In this document: in pieces, positions 45,301 through 53,131 of the stretch
Position numbering within the stretch: the first letter of the stretch is position 1
How the letters are laid out: each line of letters begins with the position of its first letter
Source of the DNA: CAYWVR01 sp964461715
GTDB taxonomy: Bacteria > Planctomycetota > Phycisphaerae > FEN-1346
Reading direction: 5' to 3'
DNA length: 53,150 nucleotides
Assembly: GCA_964461715.1 (NCBI GenBank)
Contig: CAYWVR010000024.1
Coordinates: forward strand, 1 to 53,150
Translations under genes and position numbers: made by a program
Notes under the pieces: model-generated
What the model was told of the DNA's origin: nothing
Seen by the model: the letters and a program-made list of their open reading frames with translations, nothing else
Database searches by the model: none

Positions 45301-45806
45301 ATCTCGCGCGGGGCCTCGCCCTCCCGCTTCACCAAGAGCTCGTACCCCTGGCCCTGCTCGAAGACGATCCGGGCGGGAGCGTCTCCGAGGGTGGCCTTGG
45401 TGATCGCCGCGTCGGCAAGTCGCAGCGGCACCCGCGTCCATCCCTCGGCCAGGACCTCGATGCGGACGGTGGCCCGGACGGTGACGACGTCCTTCGAGAC
45501 GGTGGCCTCGGCGCTCATCTCGGTGACGAGATGGTCGACGGGGGGCTTGGTCTCGGGCGGCGGGGCCGCGCCCTCGCGAGCGGCGCGCCAGAGCTCCATG
45601 AACTTCCCGTACGGAAGGAATACGCCCCGCCCCTCCTGCTCGAAGACGGCGCGGAGCTTCTCGTAGGGGATGTAGATGCTCGATTCGCGCAGGTCGCCCC
45701 GGGCGGGGCCCCGTCCGACGGGGGCCGCCGCGCCGGGCGCGACGGTCGTCGCCAGAAGGGTCGCCAGGAGGGCCAGGATCGTGCTTCGTGGAAGGGTCGG
45801 TCTCAT
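42378..45806 (-). CDS. Large secreted/membrane protein with one copy of the shared module
   Basis: About 1142 residues, function unknown, homologous to the modules of the giant protein downstream. A signal peptide (about 1-28) is followed by SIYIPYEKLRAVF and GVFLPYGKFMELW (about 42-75), then VRATVRIEVLAEGW. The body is beta-strand-rich with no cysteine-rich or catalytic motif that I recognise. Three hydrophobic segments near residues 1000-1065 anchor it, and a Lys/Glu/Pro-rich acidic tail faces the other side. The start is ATG 45806, with GAGGA upstream; ATG 45824 gives a poorer signal peptide start. First gene of a two-gene operon, with an ECF-like promoter at 45881-45908. Confidence 0.78.
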   Translation of the reverse strand: MRPTLPRSTILALLATLLATTVAPGAAAPVGRGPARGDLRESSIYIPYEKLRAVFEQEGRGVFLPYGKFMELWRAAREGAAPPPETKPPVDHLVTEMSAEATVSKDVVTVRATVRIEVLAEGWTRVPLRLADAAITKATLGDAPARIVFEQGQGYELLVKREGEAPREMALALEFAKAYEKAPGQNRVSFQTPLAPVSRWDVRVPESGVKIQIRPLLAATEVPPEAGETGTHVLAFVGAAPQVGIEWTPKAEGARGLEALATANVRQQVWIEEGVVRTRAALTWEISRAELGRLQVEVPADQKVVNVYDPNVREWSVETVGDVQTLTVELFEPAQGTQGLLVELQTFGEAGTVAAPVLKAVGVGRQLGVVVVDVAEGWRAEAETRENLLQLDADALPADLAHRRWDFRYRYATVPYTLVLHVEKIRPRILATTLVEAHLAPEDLTLETLAVFDVQRAGVFQLAMRVPDGYEVRSVRGQKVSGAAAAEIDNHRVEDGRLRINLSRKALGQVAVAVQLHRPLREPDLLAPTGQAASVPILLPRVDPETIERESGRAVVYAPAGLRVNPAKAEGVRPISHGEAVSGLRSTAKGGENAVLGYAYTDDPVELVVSAERRKPQITVAQLLVARIDSGVVKSEATLFYEILYSGVKTVRIDVPAALAEDLRVTTSGIRHMVDEDAEDVDEGYVAWELAGETELFGTRAIRLAWEQKIETLDVGGSVLLDVPRLIPREVDRAWGQIVLVKAESIDVAPTDVREGLRPIDPQHDLMPGVRVKGGARALEFRGPWRLRIQATRYEPKDVKATAIERGLVRIVLTAGDTTSVQAVYRMKSARQRLALRLPEGADFDMQPLRIDGRPVTLEQGGQGRYFVPLVGVDPDQPFLLELRYLVREGGTTLVPPAFPEEPAVQKVDLSVYVPREWAYLGSTGPWNPVLTWHRRGFTVWPEGSTSGEARLGWVAEGRGVDRQALANFATDGRHLLFSTLRPSEGEEGALVLHTMDGRLLKGLVLAVIVIVGLVLAPARPATRALAIGASIVAAVLIAVFLPTFMRAIVSNAAVGAVVVVLVVWVLWYLLVTRPRDPVVQERLRRLREGREAVKRHRAEAKAPSPTPPPKNQDEESKPEESRGTEKFEGGEDTAEGGEDHA

Positions 45807-45880
45807 CGTCGTGTCCTCGGACATGCCCGTGTTCGGCGGTCGCGTTGCCGGCGCGCCGCCCGGTGCGTCTGCTTTCGATA

Positions 45881-45908
45881 TAGACGCGCCCGGGTCGGCC
45901 CCGGTTCC
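45881..45908 (-). promoter_or_regulatory. ECF-sigma-type promoter before the giant-protein operon
   Basis: Minus strand GGAACC (45903-45908), 16 bases, CGTCTA (45881-45886). This is close to the common ECF sigma pattern (GGAAC, 16-17 bases, GTC/CGTC). It lies 75 bases upstream of the ATG at 45806. No sigma-70 pair of similar quality was noticed on this strand. Confidence 0.5.
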
Positions 45909-45976
45909 ACGTCTCGGGGTCTTCTACCGCGCCGGGACCCGCGGAGCACCCGAAAAACCCCGCCAGCGGAGAGTGC

Positions 45977-46005
45977 GTGACAGGATTTTACATACGCGTT
46001 ACAAT
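45977..46005 (+). promoter_or_regulatory. Sigma-70-like promoter of the MoxR/DUF58 cluster
   Basis: GTGACA (45977-45982), 17 bases, TACAAT (46000-46005). Start near 46012, giving a leader of about 105 bases that contains the two alternative hairpins at 46037-46074. Confidence 0.6.
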
Positions 46006-46036
46006 GCGGCCGCCGTAACGCTGCGACCGTACGGGC

Positions 46037-46074
46037 AAAGGGGACAGGCCCCTTTTCCATGCAACCGGAAAAGG
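46037..46074 (+). promoter_or_regulatory. Two mutually exclusive leader hairpins (attenuator-like)
   Basis: AAAGGGG (46037-46043) pairs with CCCCTTT (46049-46055), and CCTTTTCC (46051-46058) pairs with GGAAAAGG (46067-46074). The two stems share 46051-46055 and cannot form together. The first is followed by only one further T, so a terminator role is doubtful; the second lies about 40 bases before the ATG. No aptamer recognised. Confidence 0.4.
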
Positions 46075-46116
46075 CGCCCCCCCCGTGGCCGCCGCGTACA
46101 GGGCCGGAGACCCGCC

Positions 46117-46947
46117 ATGGACGAGCTGCGATTCGAGCCGACGCCCGCGGGGGAACTGCTGGACCGGGCGTTCGTCGTCTACCGGAAGCACTTCGCCCGG
46201 TACCTGGCGATCGTGGCCCTGGTGCACGTGCCCATCGGCATCGCCTCGATGGGGCTGATGGTCGTGTGGGCGCAGTACACGGGGCGGTCGGGCCCGGCCG
46301 ACGTCTTCGGAACCGTCTTCGGGTCGATGTGCGCCGGCTGGATCGTGATCTGGCTGCTCAAGGCCATGGGCGACGGGCTGGCAACGGCAGCCCTCGTGCG
46401 GTGCATCTCGTGCGCCTGCTTCGATTACGAAACCACCCTCGGCCACGCCTACCGCCACATTCTCCCGCAGGCGGGCTGGATCATCCTGGCGTCGCTGATT
46501 GCGAACGTGGCGACGTTCGTGGCCCTGATGCTCTGCTATCTGCCGGCGCTGCCGGTGTTCATCTTCTTCTCTTTGACGATCCCCGTCCTGGTGCTGGAGG
46601 GCGGACACGCGTTCACGGCCATCGGGCGGAGCTTCTCTCTGGTGGCGGCGGGGTTCGGGCGAGCAATGTTCGTCCTGGGGTTCGCGACGCTGGGCTACAT
46701 GATGGTCCTGGTTTTGTTGGGGGCCATCGGCCAGGGCCTGTTCTTCTGGCAGCAGGAGACGGGCAACGCCGCCCTCGGCCTGGCCCTCCAGCAGGTCGTG
46801 GCCATGCTGCCTCCCGTCATCGCCACACCGCTCTTGACGTCGGCGGCGGTCCTCTTCTACTACGACATGCGCGTCCGCCGCGAGGGCTTCGACCTGGAAG
46901 TCTACGTGGCGGAGCGGAACGCGGCCGAGGGGAGCGGGCATGCGTGA
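46117..46947 (+). CDS. Multi-spanning membrane protein, first gene of the MoxR cluster
   Basis: A 276-residue membrane protein with about six hydrophobic segments (near 25-48, 60-85, 120-165, 180-215, 230-260). The N-terminus, ELRFEPTPAGELLDRAFVVYRKHF, resembles the start of the glycerophosphodiester phosphodiesterase membrane-domain-like family (often labelled DUF7544/GPDPase_memb), where GELL-type motifs precede the first helix. Function unknown. GGAGA precedes the ATG; longer in-frame starts upstream lie before or in the promoter. It overlaps the DUF4129 gene by 8 bases, so it belongs to the cluster. Confidence 0.78.
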   Translation: MDELRFEPTPAGELLDRAFVVYRKHFARYLAIVALVHVPIGIASMGLMVVWAQYTGRSGPADVFGTVFGSMCAGWIVIWLLKAMGDGLATAALVRCISCACFDYETTLGHAYRHILPQAGWIILASLIANVATFVALMLCYLPALPVFIFFSLTIPVLVLEGGHAFTAIGRSFSLVAAGFGRAMFVLGFATLGYMMVLVLLGAIGQGLFFWQQETGNAALGLALQQVVAMLPPVIATPLLTSAAVLFYYDMRVRREGFDLEVYVAERNAAEGSGHA

Positions 46948-47686
46948 TCGCCCCCGGGCAAGCCGACCGGCCGTCCTCGGCGCCGTTTTCGTCCTGATCC
47001 TCACGGGAACGGGCGCGGCCGAGGCGCCGGTCGAGGCGCCCGACAGGGACGGGCCGGAAACGACGTCGGAGGTCCCCTTCGCCCGGCCCCATGCCAAGAC
47101 CGCGAAGCGGATGACCCGGGAGATCCTCGCCGACCCGCGATTCAAGGAGCCGTCGCTGGCCGACGAGGCATGGCGGTGCATGGCCCCGGGCACGCACCTG
47201 GTGTCGGGCGCGTGCCTGGAGGTCGTCGCCTACACGGCGTGCGGCGTGATTCTCGTCGCGTTCGTGTGGTGGCTTGTGCGATACCTGGCGGGCCGCACGC
47301 CGCACGGACCCGTGACCCCGACCTCGCCCGCCGCGGTTCTGCCCCACTTCCAGCGGGCCGCCGACATGTCCGCCGCCGACCTGATGAACGAGGCGAGGCA
47401 GGCGGCCGACGAGGGCCGGCACCGAGACGCCGTCCGCCTGGTGATGCTGGCGGCGCTGAAGCGGCTGGACGAGCGGGACCTCGTGCGCTTCCACCCGTCC
47501 AAGACGGGCGGCGACTACGTCCGCGAGTTCCCGCCCGCGCGGCCGGGGCGGAAGCCCTTGAGGCAACTCGTGGCGGCGTTCGACCGGGCGGCCTACGGGG
47601 CGGCCCCGTGCGGACCCGAGGACTGGGCCCGCGTCCGATCCCTGACGGAGGAGCTCGCGCAGGATGCCGCGACCGAGACGCTCTAG
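46940..47686 (+). CDS. DUF4129-domain membrane protein
   Basis: A 248-residue protein. Residues about 1-28 are a signal or first membrane helix; a second helix lies near 90-115 (VVAYTACGVILVAFVWWLV). The C-terminal 110 residues form the DUF4129 domain: DLMNEARQAADEGRHRDAVRLV, then HPSKTGGDYVREF and a final helix before YGAAPCGPEDW. The family always occurs with MoxR and DUF58 genes, as here; the biochemical role is not established, though an envelope or transglutaminase-linked process is often suggested. It overlaps the genes on both sides. Confidence 0.82.
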   Translation: MRDRPRASRPAVLGAVFVLILTGTGAAEAPVEAPDRDGPETTSEVPFARPHAKTAKRMTREILADPRFKEPSLADEAWRCMAPGTHLVSGACLEVVAYTACGVILVAFVWWLVRYLAGRTPHGPVTPTSPAAVLPHFQRAADMSAADLMNEARQAADEGRHRDAVRLVMLAALKRLDERDLVRFHPSKTGGDYVREFPPARPGRKPLRQLVAAFDRAAYGAAPCGPEDWARVRSLTEELAQDAATETL

Positions 47687-48929
47687 CGAGTGGATCATCC
47701 TGGTCGTCCTCGCCCTGGTACTGGCCGGGTTCGTCGCCCTGGTGGCGGGGGACTTCTTCCAGCCGGAGCGCGAGGGCGCGGGCGGGCGGCGGACGAGCTG
47801 GTCCTATCGCCGCGACGGCCTCGTGGCGTACTTCCGGTTGCTGGAGGACATGGGCCTGGAGCCGGCGCGGCTGGAGACGCCTCTGCTGGAGGACGCCCTG
47901 GCCGAGGCCGACCTCCTGTTCGTCGTCGAGCCGTACTACGGCCTCCGCGGGGGCGAGCGGGCCGCCGTCGCCACATGGGTCCGCGAGGGGGGTCTGGCCG
48001 TCGTCAGCGAGGGGGGCGGCGATGCGCTCGCCTGGCTCCACGGTCTGCCCACCGTGATGCCCGGCCTGACCGACCACGGAGAGGGCCCCCGGCCACTCGA
48101 GCCCGTCGAGCGGGGCCCGCTCCAGCGCGACGTCGAGGAGACGGTCTTCAACCTTTGGGTCGTCCTCGGGACGCCGACCCGGGAACCCGCCGGCGATCGC
48201 GGACCGGTCGAGGTGCTCCTCTCGGACGAGGCGGGCGTGCGGATCGCCACGCGCCGCTACGGCGCGGGGCGGGTCGTCGTCCTGGCGGACGGGTCGCTGC
48301 TCGCGAACGCCTGGATCGGCCAGGCCGACAACGCCGTCGCCGCCGCGAACCTGGCCGAGTACGCCCTCGCCGAGGCGCGGGGCCGGCGGATCGTCTTCGA
48401 CGAGTATCACTTCGGGTACGGCAGCGGTGGGGAGGCCGGAGGCCTGACCCTTCTGGCCGGGATGCTCTTCACCACGGCGCCGGGATGGGCCGTGCTGGCG
48501 CTGACGGCGGCGGGGGTGCTGTGGATGATCCACCAGGGCCGCCGCTTCGGCACCCGCCGCAGCCCCGGCCGGGCCCGCCGCCGCTCGAAGCTCGAGTACG
48601 TCGAGTCGCTGGGGGAGACGCTGCGGGCGGCCCGGGCCCACGGGGTGGCGCTGGGGATCCTCTGGAGCCACTTCCGCCGGCGGCTCGTACGCCAGATGGC
48701 CTTGCCGCGCTCCGTCACGTCGCAGCATCTGGCCCGGGCCGTGGCCGCCCGCATCGGCGGCGATCCCGACTCCTATCACGCCCTGTTCGACGAGTGTGAG
48801 CGTCGCGCCGAGACCCGCCACGCGGGCGCCCGGCACGCCGCGCTTCTCATGGACCGCATCGCCCGAATCGAAACGGAGCTCGCGCATGGACATCCCGCAG
48901 GCCGGCCAACACGCCCGACGTATCGTTGA
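47664..48929 (+). CDS. DUF4350-domain membrane protein
   Basis: A 421-residue protein. A membrane helix lies at residues 10-30 (IILVVLALVLAGFVALV). Residues about 45-235 form the DUF4350 domain, a GATase-like fold (ADLLFVVEPYYGL, then VREGGLAVVSEGG and GRVVVLADGSLLAN), with FDEYHFGYG near 247. A second helix near 270-290 is followed by a basic cytoplasmic tail (GRRFGTRRSPGRARRRSK). It starts within the DUF4129 gene (23-base overlap) and overlaps the moxR gene by 44 bases, strongly implying joint expression. Function unknown but linked by context to MoxR. Confidence 0.83.
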   Translation: MPRPRRSSEWIILVVLALVLAGFVALVAGDFFQPEREGAGGRRTSWSYRRDGLVAYFRLLEDMGLEPARLETPLLEDALAEADLLFVVEPYYGLRGGERAAVATWVREGGLAVVSEGGGDALAWLHGLPTVMPGLTDHGEGPRPLEPVERGPLQRDVEETVFNLWVVLGTPTREPAGDRGPVEVLLSDEAGVRIATRRYGAGRVVVLADGSLLANAWIGQADNAVAAANLAEYALAEARGRRIVFDEYHFGYGSGGEAGGLTLLAGMLFTTAPGWAVLALTAAGVLWMIHQGRRFGTRRSPGRARRRSKLEYVESLGETLRAARAHGVALGILWSHFRRRLVRQMALPRSVTSQHLARAVAARIGGDPDSYHALFDECERRAETRHAGARHAALLMDRIARIETELAHGHPAGRPTRPTYR

Positions 48930-49842
48930 CGAACTCGCGAAGGTCATCGTGGGCCAGGAGGAGGCCCTGGAGCAGATGACCGTGGCCCTCCTGGCCGGGG
49001 GCCACGCCCTGATCGAGGGCGTGCCGGGCACGGCCAAGACGCTCATGGCCCGGACGCTGGCCCACGTCACGGGCACGGAGTTCCGGCGGATTCAGTTCAC
49101 GCCGGACCTCATGCCCAGCGACATCCTCGGCGTCTCCATCTACAACACCGCCACCGGGGCCTTCGTCTTCCGCCCCGGGCCCATCTTTTCCGACATCGTT
49201 CTGGCCGACGAAATCAACCGGGCCCCCGCCAAGACCCAGTCGGCCCTGCTGGAGGCCATGCAGGAGAGCCAGGCCACCGTCGACGGCACGAGCCACGCCC
49301 TCTCCGAGACGTTCACCGTCTTCGCCACCCAGAACCCCGTCGAGTTCGAGGGCACCTACCCCCTGCCCGAGGCCCAGGTCGACCGGTTCATGCTGAACAT
49401 CTTCGTCGGGTACCCGGCCGAGGAGGTGGAAGCCGAGATTCTCGACCGAAGCGACGCCGGCTTCGATGCCTCCGACCTCTCCACCGCCGCCCTTGAGACG
49501 GTCCTCGACCGCCCCGCTCTCGGTGCGATTCGGGCGGCGGTCCGGTCCGTGCACATGGAAGAGGACGTCCGGCGATACGTGACCCGTATCGTCCGGGCCA
49601 CCCGCGATCTGCCCGAGGTTTCCCTCGGGGCGAGCCCGCGGGCGGCGGTGCTGCTGGCCCAGGCAGCCAAGGCCTTTGCGGTGGTCCAGGGCCGCGACTT
49701 CACCACCCCCGACGACGTCAAGGCGATGGCCCCGCCGGCGCTCCGGCACCGGGTCCTGCTCCTGCCGGAGGCCGAGGTCGAGGGCCGCACCCCCGACGAG
49801 ACGCTTCGAGAGCTCCTGCTGGCCATCGAGGTCCCGCGCTGA
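48886..49842 (+). CDS. MoxR-family AAA+ ATPase
   Basis: A 318-residue cytoplasmic AAA+ protein thought to act as a chaperone that activates or assembles partner proteins carrying VWA-type domains. Walker A GVPGTAKT is at 45-52, Walker B LADEINRAP near 107, sensor FATQNPVEFEGTYPLPEAQVDRF near 145-168, and the lid domain includes LGASPRAAVLLAQAAKA near 247. The ATG at 48886 has GGAG upstream; an earlier in-frame ATG at 48796 would add 30 residues lacking family similarity. The gap to the DUF58 gene is a single base. Confidence 0.95.
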   Translation: MDIPQAGQHARRIVDELAKVIVGQEEALEQMTVALLAGGHALIEGVPGTAKTLMARTLAHVTGTEFRRIQFTPDLMPSDILGVSIYNTATGAFVFRPGPIFSDIVLADEINRAPAKTQSALLEAMQESQATVDGTSHALSETFTVFATQNPVEFEGTYPLPEAQVDRFMLNIFVGYPAEEVEAEILDRSDAGFDASDLSTAALETVLDRPALGAIRAAVRSVHMEEDVRRYVTRIVRATRDLPEVSLGASPRAAVLLAQAAKAFAVVQGRDFTTPDDVKAMAPPALRHRVLLLPEAEVEGRTPDETLRELLLAIEVPR

Positions 49843-49843
49843 C

Positions 49844-51154
49844 ATGCTCCCCAGCCGCCGACTGGTCATTTTGGTGGCGCTGGCGGCGCCGCTCTTCTTC
49901 CTGGGCGCGGCCGAGCCGGTCTTCGTGACCGTGGCCGCGTTCTACCTGGCGATGCTGGGCCTGTACGCGACGCTCGACGCGCTGCTCCTTCCACGGCGGC
50001 GGCGGCTGGTGGTGCGGCGGATCGTCCCGGAACGGTTGAGTCTGGGGGCGCCCGCGCGGATCGAGATCGAGATCGAAAACCGTGCCCGCCGCCCTATGCA
50101 GATCCGCCTGGCCGAGGACCTCCCGCCCGACATGGAGGCCGAGCCCCACACCGTCGGCGGGAGCTTCGACGCCGGGGCGACGGGGCGGCTCGAATACCGC
50201 CTGACGCCGAAGAAGCGCGGACGGTACGTGCTGGACGCCCTGGACGTGCGGCTGCTGCCGGTGGGGGGCCTCTGGCACCGCCAGATGCGCCTCGGCGTCG
50301 CGACCGAGGTCCACGTCTTCCCGAACCTCGTCAACCTCAAGCGCTACGAGCTGCTCATCCGGCGCGGCATGCTCTCGCAGCAGGGCCTGGCGCGGATGCG
50401 CCGGATCGGCCAGGGCACCGAGTTCGAGAGCCTCCGCCGCTACGCCCACGGCGACGCCATGGGCCGCGTCGACTGGAAGGCCACCGCCAAGCGCCGCCGT
50501 CTCATCGTCCGCAACTACCAGCCCGAGCGGGAGCAGAGCGTCCTGGTGGCCCTGGACGTCGGGCGGGCCACCGCCGGGGAGTTCGCCGGCATCAGCCGCC
50601 TCGACTACATGGTCAACGCCGCTCTCATGCTGGCCTACGCCGCCCTGCGGCAGGGAGACTGGTTCAGCCTGGTGGCCTTCAGCGACCGGATCGAGTCGTA
50701 CCTGGCCCCGACCCGCGGCGTCAAGACGGTCGAGCGCGTCGCCCGGGCCCTGTACCGGCTCCAGCCGCGTCTCGTCGAGTCGGACTACGGGGCTGCCTGC
50801 CGCTTCCTCAGCCTCAAGAACCGAAAGCGGAGCCTCATCTGCCTGATGACCGACGTCATCGACCGCGACGCCAGCGACGTGATCATCGGGTACATGGCCC
50901 GCTTCGCCCGGTGGCACCTGCCGCTGGCCGTGACGCTCGCGAACCCCGAGGTCCGCCGCGTGGGCGGCGAGCTTCTGGCCCTCGCCCCGGACCCATACCG
51001 CAAGGCCGCGGCCCTGGACGTGCTGGCCGCGCGAGAGGAGGCCCTGGCAGCGATGCGGCACCACGGGGTGGGGGTGCTGGACGTCGAGCCGCCCGAGCTG
51101 ACCCCCGAGCTGATCAACCGGTACCTGCTCATCAAGTCGACCCGGCGACTGTAG
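49844..51154 (+). CDS. DUF58 (VWA-like) protein, MoxR partner
   Basis: A 436-residue protein with two N-terminal membrane helices (about 6-22 and 25-50), a beta-sandwich outer or linking part, and the DUF58 core with YAHGDAMGRVDWKATAKR near residues 200-216, followed by a VWA-like fold (SVLVALDVGRATAG, then LICLMTDVIDRDAS). The first Asp-x-x-x-x motif of VWA is only partly kept. DUF58 proteins are usual clients of MoxR. The ATG is one base after the moxR stop. A GAGCCG/CGGCTC hairpin follows at 51158-51184. Confidence 0.9.
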   Translation: MLPSRRLVILVALAAPLFFLGAAEPVFVTVAAFYLAMLGLYATLDALLLPRRRRLVVRRIVPERLSLGAPARIEIEIENRARRPMQIRLAEDLPPDMEAEPHTVGGSFDAGATGRLEYRLTPKKRGRYVLDALDVRLLPVGGLWHRQMRLGVATEVHVFPNLVNLKRYELLIRRGMLSQQGLARMRRIGQGTEFESLRRYAHGDAMGRVDWKATAKRRRLIVRNYQPEREQSVLVALDVGRATAGEFAGISRLDYMVNAALMLAYAALRQGDWFSLVAFSDRIESYLAPTRGVKTVERVARALYRLQPRLVESDYGAACRFLSLKNRKRSLICLMTDVIDRDASDVIIGYMARFARWHLPLAVTLANPEVRRVGGELLALAPDPYRKAAALDVLAAREEALAAMRHHGVGVLDVEPPELTPELINRYLLIKSTRRL

Positions 51155-51157
51155 GGC

Positions 51158-51184
51158 GAGCCGGGCGGGTGCCACGGGCGGCTC
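51158..51184. terminator. Possible bidirectional terminator hairpin
   Basis: GAGCCG (51158-51163) pairs with CGGCTC (51179-51184) in the 40-base gap between two convergent genes. The loop is 15 bases and there is no T-tract, so this is a weak call. Confidence 0.25.
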
Positions 51185-51194
51185 AGGAACGGCT

Positions 51195-52178
51195 CTACCG
51201 CACCCGCCGCGGCGCGTCGCGGCCCGCCAGCAGGAGGTACGTCAGGACCACGGCCAGCAGCGCAAGGCCGAGAAAGATCTTCAGGCCGCCCGGGGCATAG
51301 CTCGGCGTCACGAAGCTCTCGACGAACCCCGCCACCATGAACATCGGGACCGTCCCCAGGACCAGGAGCACGGCGTCGCGGGCCCCGCTTCGCAACGACG
51401 CCCGCCGCGTCTCGCCCCGCCCCGGCACGGCCAGGGCCAGGCCCAGCCTCATTCCCGCCGCCCCCGCCACGAGCACCGCGAAGATTTCCAGGGCCCCGTG
51501 GGGCGTCAGGAACGAGGCCACCTCCCACCCCAGGCCGTGGTTCTGGAAATGGGCGATGAACGCCCCCAGCATCATCCCGTTGGCCAGCAGGACGAACCCC
51601 GTGCCGAGGCCCGCCGTGATGCCCAAGGCGAAAGCCTTCAGCGCCACCAGGATATTGTTCATCGTGATGACCGCATTCATCAGCCCGCCCGGCATCTGCC
51701 GGTACCGTTCGCTGACGTCCTCGGCCGTGACGCGGGCCTGGTCCTCGACGTCAAGGCCGTGCTCGACGAACGCGTAGGCCGTCGCGGGCCGGAGGCGGCA
51801 GGTCACGTAGGCCCCGAGCCCGGCGAGCAAGAAGACCGCGCTCGCCACCGCCATGTAGACCCACATCCGCCGCCACAGCCGCGGAAAATCACGCACGAAG
51901 AACCGCACCACCGACGCCACCGGACGCGGACGCCGACGCCGGTACAGCAGCCCGTGGGCCGCCACGGCCAGCCGGTTCACGCGCCGCTGCGTCGCCGCGT
52001 CCAGGCCGTACATCCGCGTCCGGGCCACGTCGACGGCCACCGCCGGATAGAGGCGGGCCAACGCGTGGACCTCCGCCGGCGCCAGCGCCGTCACCCCCCG
52101 GCGCCCCGCCTTGCGGACCAGGACGTCGAGGCGGTCCCAGAAGGGCCGGCGCGTCTCGAGGAACCGGGCGGGGGTCAC
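51195..52178 (-). CDS. SpoIIM-like membrane protein
   Basis: A 327-residue membrane protein of the stage II sporulation M family, which in non-sporulating bacteria is a regular companion of MoxR/DUF58/RDD genes. A cytoplasmic N-terminal region (1-105, Arg-rich) precedes helices near 108-128, 175-200, 205-225, 228-250 and 268-320. Conserved-looking stretches are LFAF-type FALGITAGLGTGFVLLANGMMLG and FLTPHGALEIFAVLVAGAAG. The start is GTG, overlapping the RDD gene stop by four bases. Its role may be in cell-wall remodelling; that is inference. Confidence 0.88.
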   Translation of the reverse strand: MTPARFLETRRPFWDRLDVLVRKAGRRGVTALAPAEVHALARLYPAVAVDVARTRMYGLDAATQRRVNRLAVAAHGLLYRRRRPRPVASVVRFFVRDFPRLWRRMWVYMAVASAVFLLAGLGAYVTCRLRPATAYAFVEHGLDVEDQARVTAEDVSERYRQMPGGLMNAVITMNNILVALKAFALGITAGLGTGFVLLANGMMLGAFIAHFQNHGLGWEVASFLTPHGALEIFAVLVAGAAGMRLGLALAVPGRGETRRASLRSGARDAVLLVLGTVPMFMVAGFVESFVTPSYAPGGLKIFLGLALLAVVLTYLLLAGRDAPRRVR

Positions 52179-53131
52179 GGCGCGGCCTCCCCGGGCGGCG
52201 GCGCTTCCTCGGACGGGGTCTCACCCGACGGCGCGGGCTCCGAGGCCGGCGATTGCGGCCGTCGCGGCGCGGCGCGCCGGGCAACACGCTCGACCTCGGC
52301 GGCCAGCGACGCCAGCGCTTCCGCCGCCGCCTCCGGGCCCCGCTCCGCCTCGATCGCCTGCCGCATCAGGTGGTCCACCCAGCCGTCGAGCTGCCCGAGC
52401 GTCAGCCCCTCGACCGACGCCCCCTGCCGCGCCAGCACCGGCCGAAGCAGCCCCGGCAGGAACCGCCCGCGAGCCGCCGGCCGAATCTTCGCCCGCCGCC
52501 GCCAATACGAATGGATGACCCGGTACTCCTCGGGCTTCAGGCCCGTCGCCCGAAGCGCCTCGGGGCTGGTCTCGATGCGGGCAGCCTGGCGGGCCCGGGC
52601 GCCCGTCTCGACGGCGTCGATGGCCTCGCTGATGACCACCGTCCCCGCCGCGAGGTCCCCGAGCCGCTGGAACTTCCGCGAGACAAACATGCTGACCGCC
52701 GCCACCGCGTAAAACGCCGGCAGGTATGCGATGACCGGTGCGATCACCAGCGGAAACCCGTCCACCAGCCTCAACAGGTTCCGCACCGCCACGTCCGGAA
52801 ACGTGACCGACCCGCCGCCCTCCCTCACCACGCGGATTCTCAGAACCATCTTGCCGGGCGTCTGACCGTTCGCCCCGTACTCCCATCCGATGAAGTACGC
52901 CAAGTAGGCAAAGACGAGCCCGAACACCGCGACCATCAGTACCCACCCGAAGTCGCCGAACTGGCCGAACGTAACCACCTGCCCCAGGAGCAGGCCCAGC
53001 ATGACGACCGCCTGGACCGCCCAGAGGAGGAGATGGTCGAGGACGCCGGCGGCGAACCGGGTGCCGAGCCCCGCGAGCCGCTGGCGCAGCTCGACGTTCT
53101 CCGGCGTCTCGATCAGGTCGAATTCGTTCAC
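52175..53131 (-). CDS. RDD-family membrane protein
   Basis: A 318-residue protein. The RDD domain (about 20-165) has the family Arg in GTRFAAGVLDHLLLW, the Asp pair region, and NGQTPGKMVLRIRVV; helices lie near 30-52, 60-85 and 125-150. The C-terminal 150 residues are a soluble, Ala/Glu/Pro-rich extension (PEEYRVIHSYWRRR, then a long Ala-rich helix) that is not part of the core. It is translated with the SpoIIM-like gene by an ATGA overlap and is transcribed towards the DUF58 gene. Any upstream genes of this operon lie beyond the window. Confidence 0.9.
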   Translation of the reverse strand: MNEFDLIETPENVELRQRLAGLGTRFAAGVLDHLLLWAVQAVVMLGLLLGQVVTFGQFGDFGWVLMVAVFGLVFAYLAYFIGWEYGANGQTPGKMVLRIRVVREGGGSVTFPDVAVRNLLRLVDGFPLVIAPVIAYLPAFYAVAAVSMFVSRKFQRLGDLAAGTVVISEAIDAVETGARARQAARIETSPEALRATGLKPEEYRVIHSYWRRRAKIRPAARGRFLPGLLRPVLARQGASVEGLTLGQLDGWVDHLMRQAIEAERGPEAAAEALASLAAEVERVARRAAPRRPQSPASEPAPSGETPSEEAPPPGEAAP

